Positions 45,135 through 57,546 are shown, counted from the stretch's first letter. The stretch: DNA of 64,000 nt from Trachythela sp. YZ-2020 (GCA_016169945.1 JADLSH010000015.1:62001-126000); one strand, 5' to 3'. Program-made: numbers and translations. The notes: generated from the sequence alone by a model not told the origin.

Positions 45135-47009
45135 CTATGTTGGCTTAAAATAGTCCTTAATCTGCATTTGTCGCCGCGGTGCATTGAGTTTCAAAGCACA
45201 GAGCAAATCATTTGTCTTAGATATTGATTGAGCTAGCTCCTCATATCCGTTATAAATTGCAAAATTTCGCAGATCCTCAGCATGCCCAATTGCCTCCGTC
45301 AACGACTCCAGTTCAGGTTCTTGTAAATCTCTGTCATATTCGTCATCGCTTACTGAGTTCGCTGTATCTGACGAAGCGGATAAATCATTAAGATTGTCTC
45401 CCAGCAATTCCTCGCGAACAACTTCCCTCCAGTTCGGGTCAGAATTGTCGATGTAGCCAGGACAAACTTCAAGATCGTCTTCGGTCGATATGTACTCTTC
45501 TGCAGTACAAGGCACTTCGAATCTGCTCAGAAGTTCCTGAAGATCTTGCAGTTCCTCTCCTTCAAAGGGATCGTCTTCGATAGCGATTTCTTGCGGAGAC
45601 AATCCCGTCTTCTTGAAGCATCTTTGGATTGTATCAGAGGACACTTCGTCCCAAGCCTGTCTTCCCCATTCGATGGACATAAGAAGATTCACAGATTTCA
45701 CAATGTCGCTCGCACTCTTGGACCCGTCGACTTGACCACATACATAGCGAAGCAATCGCTTTTGTACTTAACTTTCCAGTTGGCAATGATACCAGCGTCC
45801 AGTGGTTGAGTCTTGGATGTGGTATTCTTTGGCAAAACACAATGTTTATGTTCGAAAAGCTGTCCTTCAAGCTTTGTGGATGACAAGGGCATTATCCATA
45901 AACAGCAAAATACGTCTGTTCTTTCGCTTCAATTGACGATTAAGTTTTGACAAAACTTCAGTCATAATACCCGTGTTCATCCAGGCTTTGGCATTTGAAA
46001 AATAGTTGCATTTGGACGGACGCTTGTTGTCCTTTAAATGCTTGAAGCATCGCGGTTTTGCAGACTTCCGATAACAATGGGATCTTCCTTATCCCCTGCG
46101 GCATTAACAAAAATGCCCACGTGATGCGCATCTTTGCGTTTTTGCCGCCACTGCATCTTTTTCCTCTTTCGCTGAGAGTCTTCTCAGGAAGACCACGCCA
46201 AAACTTCCAGTTTCATCCATGTTCCACACATCTTCTTCCTTCCATCCTCTGGTGATTTCTCCTGCCCTTTCACTCCAGCTTTCAACTGTTTCCGGTCTCA
46301 CGCCTCCCTCTTCGCCTGCCACGGTCATATTGCATATGTTATGTTGTTTCTTGAATTTTTCCAGCCAACCATTTGATGCTGTAAAACCTATCATTTCTAG
46401 CCTTTCTGCTATTACTAGGGCCTCTTCTTGAAGCATTGGTCCGGAAACTGGTATGTTAGAGTTTCTACACATGGTGTACCACTCCCACACGGGTTTGTTC
46501 ACATCCGAATATTTGGCTGTGCGCTGTCGCTTTTGCTGACTTCGTTCATCAGTGCTTTCGTGCAAAGCAAGTATAGATGCCTTGTTTTTTATGATGGTTT
46601 GGATCTGTGTTCTTCCAGTTTGAAAGTGTTCTGCTATTTTTCTGGGTCCGAGATCAGGGTGATCTTTAGCAAATCTGATTACGGCAACTTTTTCAGACAG
46701 GTCAAGACATTTGCGCTTGTTCGTGAAGGTTGAGCAGCGATCGGTTGGACGGCTGTTACTGTGGCCGGTCTTCAGCTTTGTTTTAACACCAGCTTTACAT
46801 GTTGCCTGTTCTTTTATGTTCTCGGTTGCATCTTTGCAAGAATGACAAAAGGACACACTTGAGCCAGCTTTCCAACCAGGTGTCTCTTCAGGAGCGGCAG
46901 TGGAACAGGTAGCTGACCTGTTACATACAGCTTTTCTGCAACTCAAACATTCGTAATTTGTTTCACTACCACACGTTTGACAAAATGCGGTACTCGTCAA
47001 CTCAGACAT
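45135..47009 (-). pseudogene. Pogo/Tigger-like transposase, frameshifted, with C-terminal PIP box
   Basis: Reading the minus strand from the ATG at 47009: a Cys-rich N-terminus with repeated C-x2-C pairs (CQTCGS, CLSC, CHSC), then a CENP-B-type helix-turn-helix (LSEKVAVIRFAKDHPDLG), a second DNA-binding helix region (GWLEKFKKQHNI) and the first catalytic Asp in VWNMDETG. After a frame change near 46150 come LFMDNA (second Asp) and NTTSKTQPLDAGIIANWK (third-Asp region). Another shift near 45750 leads to an acidic tail ending QMQIKDYF, a perfect QxxI..YF PCNA-interaction motif. Pogo transposases are known to carry such a motif. At least two frameshifts inactivate this copy. The start lies 128 bp from the HIRAN start on the other strand. 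Confidence 0.85.
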
Positions 47010-47136
47010 TTCCAATTGAATACCTTACATTGTTATGGCGCTTTACCTCCCAACTGTAATGCTACACTCATTTCCGTTCACACCTGTATACGTCTTAATT
47101 TTGCCAGCCAAAAGATCAGAAATACATAGCATAGAA

Positions 47137-47628
47137 ATGTCCTCCACGGAAACATTTAAAGTAATTTCGTTTATCAGAGGCTATCATGCATATATGGACA
47201 TCTGGATGCCAAACGTTGAAGAAGAACATGATCTTAAGCGAGAACCAAGTAACAAAGAGGACTCTAATGCTGTGGCAGTTGTTCGCGAAAGCTTGCACGA
47301 AATGGACGAAAATCTTAGTCTTAGATCAGTTCAACGTGCAATGCGACGTCGTCATGATATATCTACCGAAAAACGATACTCGCATCCGAATGAAATGAAG
47401 GAGGACTTTGAAATCATTGGACATGTTCCAAAATTAATGGCAATCTGGCTCACAAAGTTTCTTAAACGAGCGGCGAACTCCGGTAAAGCAGTGGTCAAAG
47501 GAACGCGTGTGAATAGAGGTGGCGGCTATGGTTTGGAAATTCCCTGTGAATTTCATTTCACAGGAGATGCCTTTTCAATCAGTTGGCTAAAGGAAAAGTT
47601 AAAAAAGGAGGGATTTGAGGCGAAGTAA
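47137..47628 (+). CDS. HIRAN-domain protein carried by the pogo-type transposon
   Basis: An intact frame. The ATG at 47137 (MSSTETFKV) is preferred over 47035 because the latter sits only 25 bp from the divergent transposase start. The product (about 163 residues) is almost entirely a HIRAN domain: GYHAYMDIWMP, then KREPSNKEDSNAVAVV, a basic insert (SVQRAMRRRHD), EIIGHVPKLM, and GGGYGLEIPCEFHFTGD. HIRAN domains in HLTF/Rad5 grip single-stranded 3' DNA ends at stalled forks. Stand-alone HIRAN proteins of unknown role also exist in animals. Its place between the transposon ends, divergent from the transposase, indicates a passenger or accessory gene. The intact frame beside a broken transposase is notable. 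The transposition role is inferred. Confidence 0.8.
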   Translation: MSSTETFKVISFIRGYHAYMDIWMPNVEEEHDLKREPSNKEDSNAVAVVRESLHEMDENLSLRSVQRAMRRRHDISTEKRYSHPNEMKEDFEIIGHVPKLMAIWLTKFLKRAANSGKAVVKGTRVNRGGGYGLEIPCEFHFTGDAFSISWLKEKLKKEGFEAK

Positions 47629-47799
47629 TAGAGCGTTTCTATGCAACGCAAACACCGACACTTTTGTTGCTGACAATGCTTTGAATTTAATGACCTGTAA
47701 AGTTGAGCGAGGTGTCAAGTGGCATGTGTTGAACATTAGTTTTAAGTGTTATTAAGTAAATAAAGCAAATTATTAAACATTAGCTCAACTTTTAGTGTG

Positions 47800-48006
47800 C
47801 AAGCTGGCCGTTTAATAGAGGTAATAACTTATATAAAACATCATTTGGGACCGCTCATAGGTGGCCGCGGCCGTTTAATGGAGGTGGCCGTTTAATAGAG
47901 GGATATTTTATAGTAATTGTATTACAAATATTTTGGGACTTTGATATGCGGCCGTTTAATAGAGGGTGGCCGCTTAATAGAGGGCCGCTTAATAGAGGTT
48001 CGACTG
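47800..48006. promoter_or_regulatory. Right end: array of ggccgyttaatagagg repeats
   Basis: About six copies, mostly in the same orientation, lie at roughly 47808, 47868, 47885, 47950, 47966 and 47982, the last merging with the terminal repeat. They mirror the left end and are probable transposase binding sites. Confidence 0.65.
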
Positions 48007-48090
48007 TATATGGAATTATTGTGACGACACTAAACATTAATTGCCACATAAATAGGCTTAGAATAATATTCATCTTTTGAGAATGTTTTA

Positions 48091-48431
48091 GGGACCGGTC
48101 ATTATTTATGGCGGGGTGGGGGCCGAAGAGAAAATGGTGGGGTAACTAAAAAATTAGGCAGGTCTGGGGTGGGGTAAAATAAAAAATGAGAAGGCTGACC
48201 GAGTGCTTAGTGCAATAAACTGAATGTTTAATTTAATAACGGAAAATCGAATTTTTAATATTGGTTGTTATGAAAAGGTTGATGATTTGGTGGGGTAATT
48301 TATTTTTTAACCTTCTATAAAATATGGGGTAAAACATTTTTTGGTACAAAAAAGGGGGGGTGGGAAAAAATTTTGGCTTTAAAACATTTTCTCTTCAGCC
48401 CCCACCCCTGCCATAAATAATGACCGGTCCC
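48091..48431. mobile_element. PIF/Harbinger-like MITE (341 bp)
   Basis: Ends gggaccggtcattatttatg and the complement, with TTA at 48088-48090 and 48432-48434. It shares its first 12 bases with the element at 41599-42393 but has a different interior. Confidence 0.8.
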
Positions 48432-51380
48432 TTAGTGGGGGAAACATATCTAATTTAATAAGCCATAAGGCCAGTATGTGATCTGTAAAACTTCATACTT
48501 TCTATTACAGTAGCTTTGCCTGTGTGGGCAGAGCAAACATGCTTCAACTTTCACATTAGATGTAAGATGTGTGGTGTGAGAGTGATGTTTGCTTTACTCA
48601 TAGTGTACACACATCCAACTTTCTTGGCATGCCCACATAGCTGATTTAAGTAACTCGGAAAGGTGCTTCTCTGTGCAGGTAAACCGACTTCCTCCCCATG
48701 GAGGAAAATGGATGTTGACCCCCTCCCCTACCAGATGTCCTTGCACATTTTAGAAGTGGAATCTCTCCTTCCAGATGGGTAAAGTTCTTCCATAGTGGGA
48801 GTCTGGCTCTTTTCTAGGTAACCCATTACCCAAAAAGCAGCTAAAGTTTAGCCGATCCAATCAAGCGCAGTTAACCCATTAATTGGCAGTACTCTACCAC
48901 TGATGAGTAAATTTGCCAATTAATGGGTTAAGGCAATCCAATCGATCAAGGGGCTGAGCTATTAAAAGTGAACTTGCCCCCAAGAGACAATAGAGTCACA
49001 CTGCAACATATATTGATAAAGATGTTTAATAAATATTTAATTAAAAATGTTAATTCATCTTTCACTGATGGTTCCAGTTTACTTCACTGATAATCTAGAT
49101 GAAATCACAAACAAATAGTTTAATGGGCTATACAATGTTGAAGTGTATCTCTCTATTTAGGGAATTTTCTGTTAGCCTCCATAAGGTTCTTCAACATAGG
49201 TGGCTTAGGGACCAAGGCCTAACCACAGAAATGCCTGATACTCAGGTTAAGGTGGTTCCACTAGTGGGACAGTGCAGCACTTGGTGATCAACTTTGTGCC
49301 AAATACATGTATCAATTAAACATATATCATCAGTATCTCACTGTCATATAAAACATGTGACATTGACCACATGTGTAGGATAATACAAGACACTGAAAGT
49401 CCACATATAAAGTAGGTTGAAGTCTAAAAGTAGAATGACCTATTAATTTATATTAGTTAAATACCATAAAGGCATTAAAGTTGTGATAATTTCCACATTG
49501 AAACATATATGATATATTATTCTATAACAGCAGTATGTAATCTCTCAGAGGTAGAAGCACTTCGATCGATTTGTGCGTCAACAAACACCGTTGTACACCG
49601 GACATGTCCGGCGCAGAACCTTTCATCCATACTGGCTTCAATGACATTGTATACTGTGCAAATAATATGCACATTTAGGTGACATGATTCAACGTTAAAT
49701 ATCCAAAGTTCATACGCGCGAATAGACATCATTGCATTTGTTAAAATCACAGCTTACCTGTATGTTGATTCCTGTCCTATGTTGAGACAACTGGGTACAT
49801 TTGTCTTTGTTTATAGGTCGATAACTATGGCCTGTATTTGCCACCAAATGTCTCAGATCGATGAGTTTCGGTGCCCTCTTTTCTATCGGTTTAAAGCCGT
49901 AATAGGTGATTTATCATCCAAAAAAAGGTGTCAGATAGCTAGATATATTACTGTTGGTACTTTCTGTGTAAGATCACGCACAAACGAAACATCGTTTAGA
50001 CAAAATATGCAAAAAAACACAAGATATCGATATCTTCGCCATATATTTCTTAGTTGTTTATCAAAGTTGGGTTCCTGGGATCCAGGCCCCTTGGTGATAT
50101 TTTGGTCGCGCTACTTTTTTTCAGAAAATGGCAAAATTTGCCTGTTTGAGCCTTTATATCTCCGAAACTAAAAGTCTAAGCCAAAAACTAATCTAGAACT
50201 TGCTAACTAACTTTTTACGCCTTATCCGAATCAATAAAAACCCATTTTGCGTTCATAAGCACTTTAATTAAGATTCATACTTTGAAATCCAAATAACATT
50301 TACAGAATTTTCAGAAAAACATCAATTATTCTGACTGTACTACCGTAACAATCAATAAGTGTCGAATAATGTGACTTCAAAAATCAAACTAAAATACGAG
50401 CTATATAAATATGAACAGCTTAGAATATGTAAATGGCCCTTCACATGCGTTACATACTAGTTACCAATATGTATTTTGTATTATATTCATTTTTCAATGT
50501 TATACCTTTTAGTGTCTTTAAGAATCTAATTAGCAGTTTTGGTCGTGATTCACAGAGTCTTTCATTACTTTCAATATTGACCATTCTGTGTCAATATTCG
50601 ATATATTCATATAAGATTCTTACTAGGTTTTGGTTACAATTTATGATTTTTCAAACTAGAAAAGTTGACATTGAAGAACTTGTTGTTGGATTCATTTAAT
50701 AATACTGTACTGTACAAATATTGCAGATGCATTTAAAACCTTAATTTTATAGAATGTAACATTCGTGAAAAAATCCACTTTTGAAGGAACATAGAATTCT
50801 ATGTTGCTTATTTAAATTTGAAAATATAACATGGATCCTAAAGGATTAATAATCAATCCTTCAGGATCTTTACCATTACCATAAGGGTTTTGAATCTATG
50901 AGGATCCCCAACATTTTACAGAAGGTCCTTAAAGTTCTATCAAGAATCCTTGAGGATACAACTAGGATCCTTCCGGATTATACTTTATGTTTAAGGTTTT
51001 CTCCAAGGATCCTCAAAGATCCAGTTAGTTACTACATTAATAAAACTATACAGGAATCTGGCTTACTTTAAAGTCCTCAAATATCCACATTGCAGCCACA
51101 GAATAAGAACTTAATCCTCTGTATTATAAATATCTCTGGGGATCGACGAACGCTTGCATGTTTGCCTCGGAAAAGCATTCCAAGCTTTAGATTTCGATAT
51201 ATAAAATACATCACATGAGCGTTCGTAATTTTGATAATCCTTTGTATTCCTTTGAATTCGATGGAGTCTTCATCTTGAAAAAAGTAGTCAATTGCTTCAT
51301 TTGCATAATTATCGTTATTCTTGATCCTTATTGATGCCATGAATTGGAAATATTGTAACAAACATGCTTCCCTGAACGGC
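48432..51380. other. Gene-poor stretch with minor repeats
   Basis: No protein or RNA gene was recognised. Visible items: a short inverted repeat (ttaacccattaattggca and complement, 48878-48930), an isolated ttaaggtggttccactagt end at 49250 resembling the TTAA elements, the inverted repeat partner at 50110-50275, and a run of aggatcctt-like motifs at 50820-51020. A 130-residue ORF (49779-50171) overlaps the repeat and is not convincing. Confidence 0.45.
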
Positions 51381-51383
51381 TCG

Positions 51384-51596
51384 CTACGTCACAGTTGAAG
51401 CGAAATGCACCGGTAGAGTCGGGTGGACCGGTGCAAGCGCCTGCAATCTGTACGAAATGCACCGGTCGGCGGTCAACTCTACTGTGACGTTGGGCTCTAA
51501 AACAATGGTTTTGATGATGTCACAGTAGATTTCACACGGAAAAGGACTCGGGACCGGTGCATTCACCGGTGCATTTGCTTTCTAACGTGACGTAAT
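51384..51596. repeat. MITE-like inverted repeat, 213 bp
   Basis: The left end tacgtcacagttgaagcg and the right end reverse complement (ttctaacgtgacgta) match imperfectly, followed inward by gaaatgcaccggt. The aatgcaccggt motif recurs internally several times in both orientations. Confidence 0.65.
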
Positions 51597-52306
51597 GCGA
51601 AATTTTCGACGCCTAAGTTATTGTCGCGAAATTATTGACGCGGACTCATTGAAGACCTCGGGCACAGTCTTTCTCATCCGGCCTCGCAACCGGTAAATAA
51701 CATATATACATTAGATTCTCCCAAAATAGACGAATCGAGAATTGGTTGAATCTGGACTAATCTACAGAAGGCGTACAGTAACTACTGTAATTTATTATGC
51801 AGAAATGTATTTTTCAATTCACGAATCACTCTGCGGTTAAAGCAGGCTGTTGAAGTTGTTTTTTCTCCATTGTGCATGAGGTTACTATATATGCCACATA
51901 TTGTATACATAATTGTTTCAGCATTGTTAATCTTTTCTATTTTTCTTAAATTTATAGTGGTGAATCCTGTGGAATTCCTAGAGCCAGATGCCCTTATATA
52001 GCGGTTTGACGTACCAGTCAGAAAGCCAAGTCACATTTTACCAGTGGTCAAACTAAACTGAAGCGAACCAGCTCTAACAAACAACAACGGTGCATGTTCA
52101 GTGAATATTCAACGTACTTTGTGCAAGGTTATTTATGCGAAACGTCTGTCTGAGACAAAAGTTGAAATAAATGTAATTGATGAGAATGAGTAAGAAATAC
52201 ATGATCTGAATCTTAGTGGACAAGAGTTCAATTTGCTGGCCACTAATTGCGTACATTGTTTCACTTCCGATGCATAAAGCTTATTAAAAGGAGATAATGG
52301 GAGCTA
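51597..52306. other. No gene seen
   Basis: AT-rich sequence with no recognised ORF or RNA. Confidence 0.4.
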
Positions 52307-52315
52307 ACTGCAACC

Positions 52316-52636
52316 TAGACTTGCTCCAAGTCTGTCTCTTAAAGGGGTTTTTATTGGGTAGTTATAAAGGATTAGGGAGTTAAAGGATTGGGGAGTTATA
52401 AAAGGCGCACGAAATTATAAAGGCGCACGAAAATGCGGGCGGGAGGAAATTAAGGCGGGCGGGCGTGCGTTAGGCGAGAAAATTGGGTCTTCTCTCCCAA
52501 TTTTCTCGCCGCCTGCCCGCTCGCTGCCCGCCTAAATTTCCTCCCGCCCACATTTTCGTGCGCTCTTTATAACTCCCCAATCCTTTATAAATCCTCAATA
52601 AAAACTCATTTTAGAGACAGACTTGGAGCAAGTCTA
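52316..52636. mobile_element. Mutator-like MITE (321 bp) with 9-bp target duplication
   Basis: The element begins tagacttgctccaagtctgt and ends with its complement. It is almost one long palindrome centred on a gc-rich gggcgggag/ctcccgccc region. The direct duplication actgcaacc at 52307-52315 and 52637-52645 is 9 bp, as in Mutator-like elements. No coding sequence. Confidence 0.85.
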
Positions 52637-52645
52637 ACTGCAACC

Positions 52646-53240
52646 ATGCATAAAGCCTGCATTCTTCCTATTTCTGCTCAAATTTGTATGGGTTTTTACG
52701 TGTATACAGAGAGCACATTAGACATTAGCCTGAATCAAGTAGAAATACACTACATACCACACTGTACATTATACTGTACTCCTAAAAGTTTTCAAATAAG
52801 TATAGAAGTTTTATAGATTTCCAATAAGAGACTTATTTTAACAATTGAATCCATTGTGTTGAGTAAATTAGCGACAAAGCGCTTTCTATTAAGTGCCTGT
52901 CATAACCAAACAGAGCTTACTTAAGCCAACGATGTTGTTTTCAACACGGCAGTATAACGCGTACACTTTAAGTGCCGACAACCATTGGTGTTCTTGACTT
53001 TAATAAAAAAATGCCGCTCGGCTGCTTACGGAATCCAGTGAAAATGAAATTGGTAGTGAAGAATTTGATTAATTTTATCAGTTTTGTTATCAATTGCATC
53101 TATAAAAACAAATGGCAAATATAAAATCAGTGTGTCTTATTTGAAAGAACTTTTAAAAATATGTGGAAAATGCTTTTGTTGCATATATCAGAGCCACAAG
53201 CGCTGAAGGCCTGGGTACAAGGATGTATTACATCAGTCAT
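52646..53240. other. No gene seen
   Basis: A short AT-rich spacer between two small elements, with nothing recognised. Confidence 0.4.
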
Positions 53241-53427
53241 ATTACGTCACAACCAGATTCACAGACGTTTTGGCACAATTTCTATATTAACAATCTTAAT
53301 TTTAATTGAACTTAATCTTACTCCTAACTCTAAACCTGACTCTAATCCTAACCTTAACCCTAATATTTATCCTAACTCCAACCCTAACCCTAATCCTTAA
53401 TCTTAACCCCAGTCCTTGTGACGTATA
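53241..53427. repeat. CCCTAA-like tract between short inverted repeats
   Basis: attacgtcacaa at 53241 and ttgtgacgtata at 53416 are inverted. Between them lies about 100 bp of degenerate ccctaacc/cctaact repeats. This is the same layout as the 114-bp element at 3608-3721, but with different terminal repeats. Confidence 0.6.
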
Positions 53428-56400
53428 TAATTTCGGGATAATAATGTGGAAATTCACAGAAATTCACCAGAAGTTTTTATCTAGCCAGCTGCTGATCATT
53501 CTCGTCGTTATGAGCCCAAAAAAGTACTTCGGTCAAAATGAAAAAACAAATATACTGTGAAAGTTCTTTCGAGTAATACATGCAAGCAATACGATATCAT
53601 TACAAACGATACATGATTGACACAAAATTTTGCCAATAAATTAAAACAAAGGAACAAACATTTTCAATATGACCAGATGTTTCGGTGTTTTAGAAATGAT
53701 AATCTTGCTTTTGATACAGTTATTGTGCATAATTTTAATTTTTACAAAGGGGTGCACAGGTTAGATTTGATCAAGAACTTTGTTAGGGTTCTGGTTTTGG
53801 CCGGTACTCCTGAAAAGGCACGGACAGACAAGAACATATACTTAAAAGATAAGGAATATTTATTCAATAACTGGTGAGCTACAACCAAATATTCAAACAA
53901 ACCGCATTACTGACATCATTGCATGTTATTCCTTTGAATAAGATCTTTTAAAGTGTAAACTTATGGCCCAGTGTAAAAATCTTATAACCTAGTCTACACA
54001 CATGTTGTCAAATGTTGTTAGACACATGTTACACGCATGTTGTTAAACAAATCCAGTTGGTATTTGTTACCTTCAAAACTTGCACAGGAAAATGTTCGGC
54101 ACATTTCTGGTAACCACGGTGCTCCATGCAACATTGCACCTTTCATCGAGCATTACTCTAATTTTCAATATTTCTGCGGGATTGTGCAACACCAAGTCCT
54201 TATCATTACAACGGTGATAATACTATATATTTCATTGATCAAACGTATTGGAATTCCTGAATACTTCATACGTTCCGTTGTATAATCATGTTAATATAGA
54301 TTTTAAAGCAAGTGCATTTTGATGGCAATTTATATTATGAAACAGAACTCGTTTAAAATCTGAATGCTAGTACTGCAAGATGTAGTTTTGTTCTAAAAGC
54401 CAAGTACACTTTCAAATTACAGGCTTTAAATTATATAAGAATCAGATCAATATCAGGACAACATGTTAAGGCTTTCTGGTGTCTTTGTATGCAGTAAAGA
54501 GATTTAATATTCAATTTTCGTAAACTCGCGTTCTTATTGGTCAATTTGTACCACGTGTGTGCATTTTATATAGCAACAACGCACGGCCGTGCCGTTATAG
54601 TTTATATCAGCACTGCAAGATGGCGCCCGAATTCAAGAATGGAAAAGTTTATAAGATTTCGTTTATTTTAAACAGAAGACAATCCCAAAACCACGAAGTG
54701 GCCAAATTTCTAAAATAATTCCGTATTTAAACGTAAATATATGTGTTGTTTATTTAGTTTATTTTACGAATTTACGGAATATAAGTTGTGAATGAGTGGC
54801 GAAGCGGCGAAGCCGGTTGAAAATATATTCGGGATTCGGCAGACATATTCAAAACAACAACAAGGTTGTCTCTTATATAAAAGCTATTTGTCGTTTTAAA
54901 AGGTTCTAAAAACACTTTTGAATATTATTAAAACTAAACAAGGAACTAGTAAACAGTTAGTTCAACAAAGTTTATAGAATGTTTTTCCTCATAATTCATA
55001 AATAAAAAAATACCGCCAAAGCGTTTACTCAAATTGAATATTAAAACGTTTAAAGCACTCTTTGTTCGTGCATTATCGTGATTTATATAAGCACTCGTTC
55101 ACGAACAAGCCGGAACTCGAAGTTTAATACTGCGTCTCGTGCAGTATGAAACTCTCGTTCCTTGTTCGTGAACTCGTGCTTGTAAATCCCGAGAATGCAC
55201 TCACATGCAGAGTGCTTTAATCCTTAAATAATGCTGTTTTTAAAGGCCAGAAAAATTTGGCTGCTCATCTTTCAGACACAAACGAATTAATAATAGAATA
55301 TCATGATATATTTAAGAAAATTGCAAGAGGCTACAAGGTAAGTACTGTATTTTAATAGTATGATAATGCAGACGGAATAATATCATGCAAGTAGAGTCTA
55401 TAGAGACTGTTGTCTAGTAGTCGATTTTCTGTGAGTGGTATTGTTAAAGGTTAAAAGTATATGATCATGTACTTGAGTACATTTACACATTATAAAGGAT
55501 TACCTCCGTATGTTGATCCCTCTTAATGAATCTGCAATCTTTAATTACGATAAATCAACTCGCACTTGTTCTTTACCGCGACTTTATTCCATTGTCGCTA
55601 AAAAATATTAAACCTTGCCTTTATTCATCCTTGTTAACATCGTAAACTTCAAAACATTCGATGAATAATAAAACGAGGAGCCATTAGCACATGCACAAGA
55701 TACCTACGATCAGGCCCGATTCTTTCTTAATTTGCAGATTTCGGGCTACTCAGATCATCATCATCTCACATACATTCAGCGTTCTAAACTTACAATTCTC
55801 ATTATATGTAATTTAGAACACGAGGAACGGGAGTGTATTTCAATATGAGATTATTTATTAGTTTTCTTGATATTCCATTCTTGCGCATTGCATATAAGTG
55901 ACCCTAAGAAAATTGTACGTGCATGTATTTGTCTCATTTTTATGCGTTGAATTCACAGCGCATGTACATTTTCATTCAAACCATATAACCATTAATAAAA
56001 GAAAGTTCATATTTAACGATAACTGATTATGCAAGTGTGTGCTTGCTTGTGCAGCGATTTTGTCTTCAGGGTAGGTACGTGAGGAGGATTTTGTAATTCG
56101 AAATGGCGGATTTTATAGAGTGGAGAATTTATGTTATCTTTGAAAGTTCAGCTTTTTTGGACAATTTAAACATGTACAAAATAAGTTTTAAAGGTTCATT
56201 TAGAATGTTTATCGGAAAGCACTTATAATTTGCATGTTCCTTTTTTGTTTATTTTATTTGTATTTCTCACGTATAATGTATATTTACATGAATTTATTAA
56301 GGGGTGATGCACTCATGCAGTAATCTTTTAAAAAGCATAAAGGTAGATTTAGTATTGCTATACAATGAAAAGCAATAAATTTAAAATGATGAGTTATATT

Positions 56401-57546
56401 AATTACATATGATTTGTGCCATATCTACTAAAAACTCCACTCTGATTGTTTCATACATTGAATTTACGCTATGAATCGCAGACACTATAAGGCTCACCCG
56501 ACATTCGGCGTTTGTCACAACAGAAGTATTTAACTCTTCGTAATAATTATGGTTACTCTGCTGGTTTGTCGAGTTCATACTCGCGGTGTAATAGTCCTTG
56601 GGAATGCTCCTTGTCTTCGGGGCATTGCTCAAATATAAGTCAATAATAGCTTTGTATGTTTTCGCGAGAAATAGGCGATTTAAAAGGAGCCAAGCGAAAC
56701 CAAAGTTCCTACTAATTCTTCTAAAATCATACCTACACTAACTAAGGTGCCGTGAACTTGCTGTGCTATCATGTACAGTTCAAATTGCAGTCATTGATAC
56801 ATGTATAAGGGTAACAAAGTTCTAAGCAAGCGCTTTAAACTTTGTTTGCCTTGTATTCTATAATTTCGAAAATAACTTGCACATTTGTTATGCAATTTCG
56901 TTTATCATATTCGGTCCTCAATTTTGTTCAGTCATATGTAAGTTTGTTTCGTTATCATTCTTAATGAGATTGATATCTGGTGTTGTTCTTCAAAAACCTA
57001 TACGTCAGAACGGGAAATCTTAATATTCACGAGTGACCATATTAAGAAAGCTTATATCCTAAGCGTGGGTCGATATGGACTGCAGACGCCTAAATAATAA
57101 ACGTCATCGTAAACGAGAATAGTTAATCTTGCAGAATAATTCCAGATATACCGCAGTGATTATATATTAGTGATAAACAATTTTGATCGACTCTTTCTGA
57201 CTAATGCTGGTTTAAATCGACCAAAATGATAAATATTTGACTGAGGAAAAGGTTAAGAAAATTTTCATTTGAAAGATAATTATGTGTCAACAACCAATTT
57301 GCTACGGTCACAAAAAGGTTAGGAAAAGGGATAGGTTGCGACTGGGGTCAATAGCATGCCGTTCGCGTACCAAACAATAGACGCCGATTTGGACATATAT
57401 TTACATAAAGAAAGGATCAAGTTTTTGAAAAAGAATGCACAATGAAACTTATTTCTCCCATTACGTCATGAGATTCAGAAATAATGTACTTTTAAGGCAA
57501 TGATTGTTTATTATTTTATTCCTGTTCGTCTTTGCTGTAATTCGTA
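53428..57546. other. Gene-poor stretch with one MITE-like palindrome
   Basis: No gene was recognised. An inverted repeat at about 55047-55222 pairs gttcacgaacaa with ttgttcgtgaac and continues outward through gcactcttt/agagtgc. An ORF at 53617-53877 lacks recognisable similarity. The last kilobase is the 3' flank of the minus-strand fibrinogen-domain gene. Confidence 0.5.

Larger units (their letters stand above)
44837..48006. mobile_element. Pogo/Tigger-type DNA transposon carrying a HIRAN gene (3170 bp)
   Basis: The ends are cagtcgaacctctattaagc (44837) and its reverse complement (to 48006), flanked by TA on both sides. This agrees with the TA target of Tc1/mariner/pogo elements. Inside are a pogo-like transposase on the minus strand (47009-45135) and a HIRAN-domain ORF on the plus strand (47137-47628). 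Both termini carry several more copies of the motif ggccgyttaatagagg. The transposase is frameshifted, so this copy is non-autonomous, while the HIRAN frame is intact. Confidence 0.9.
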
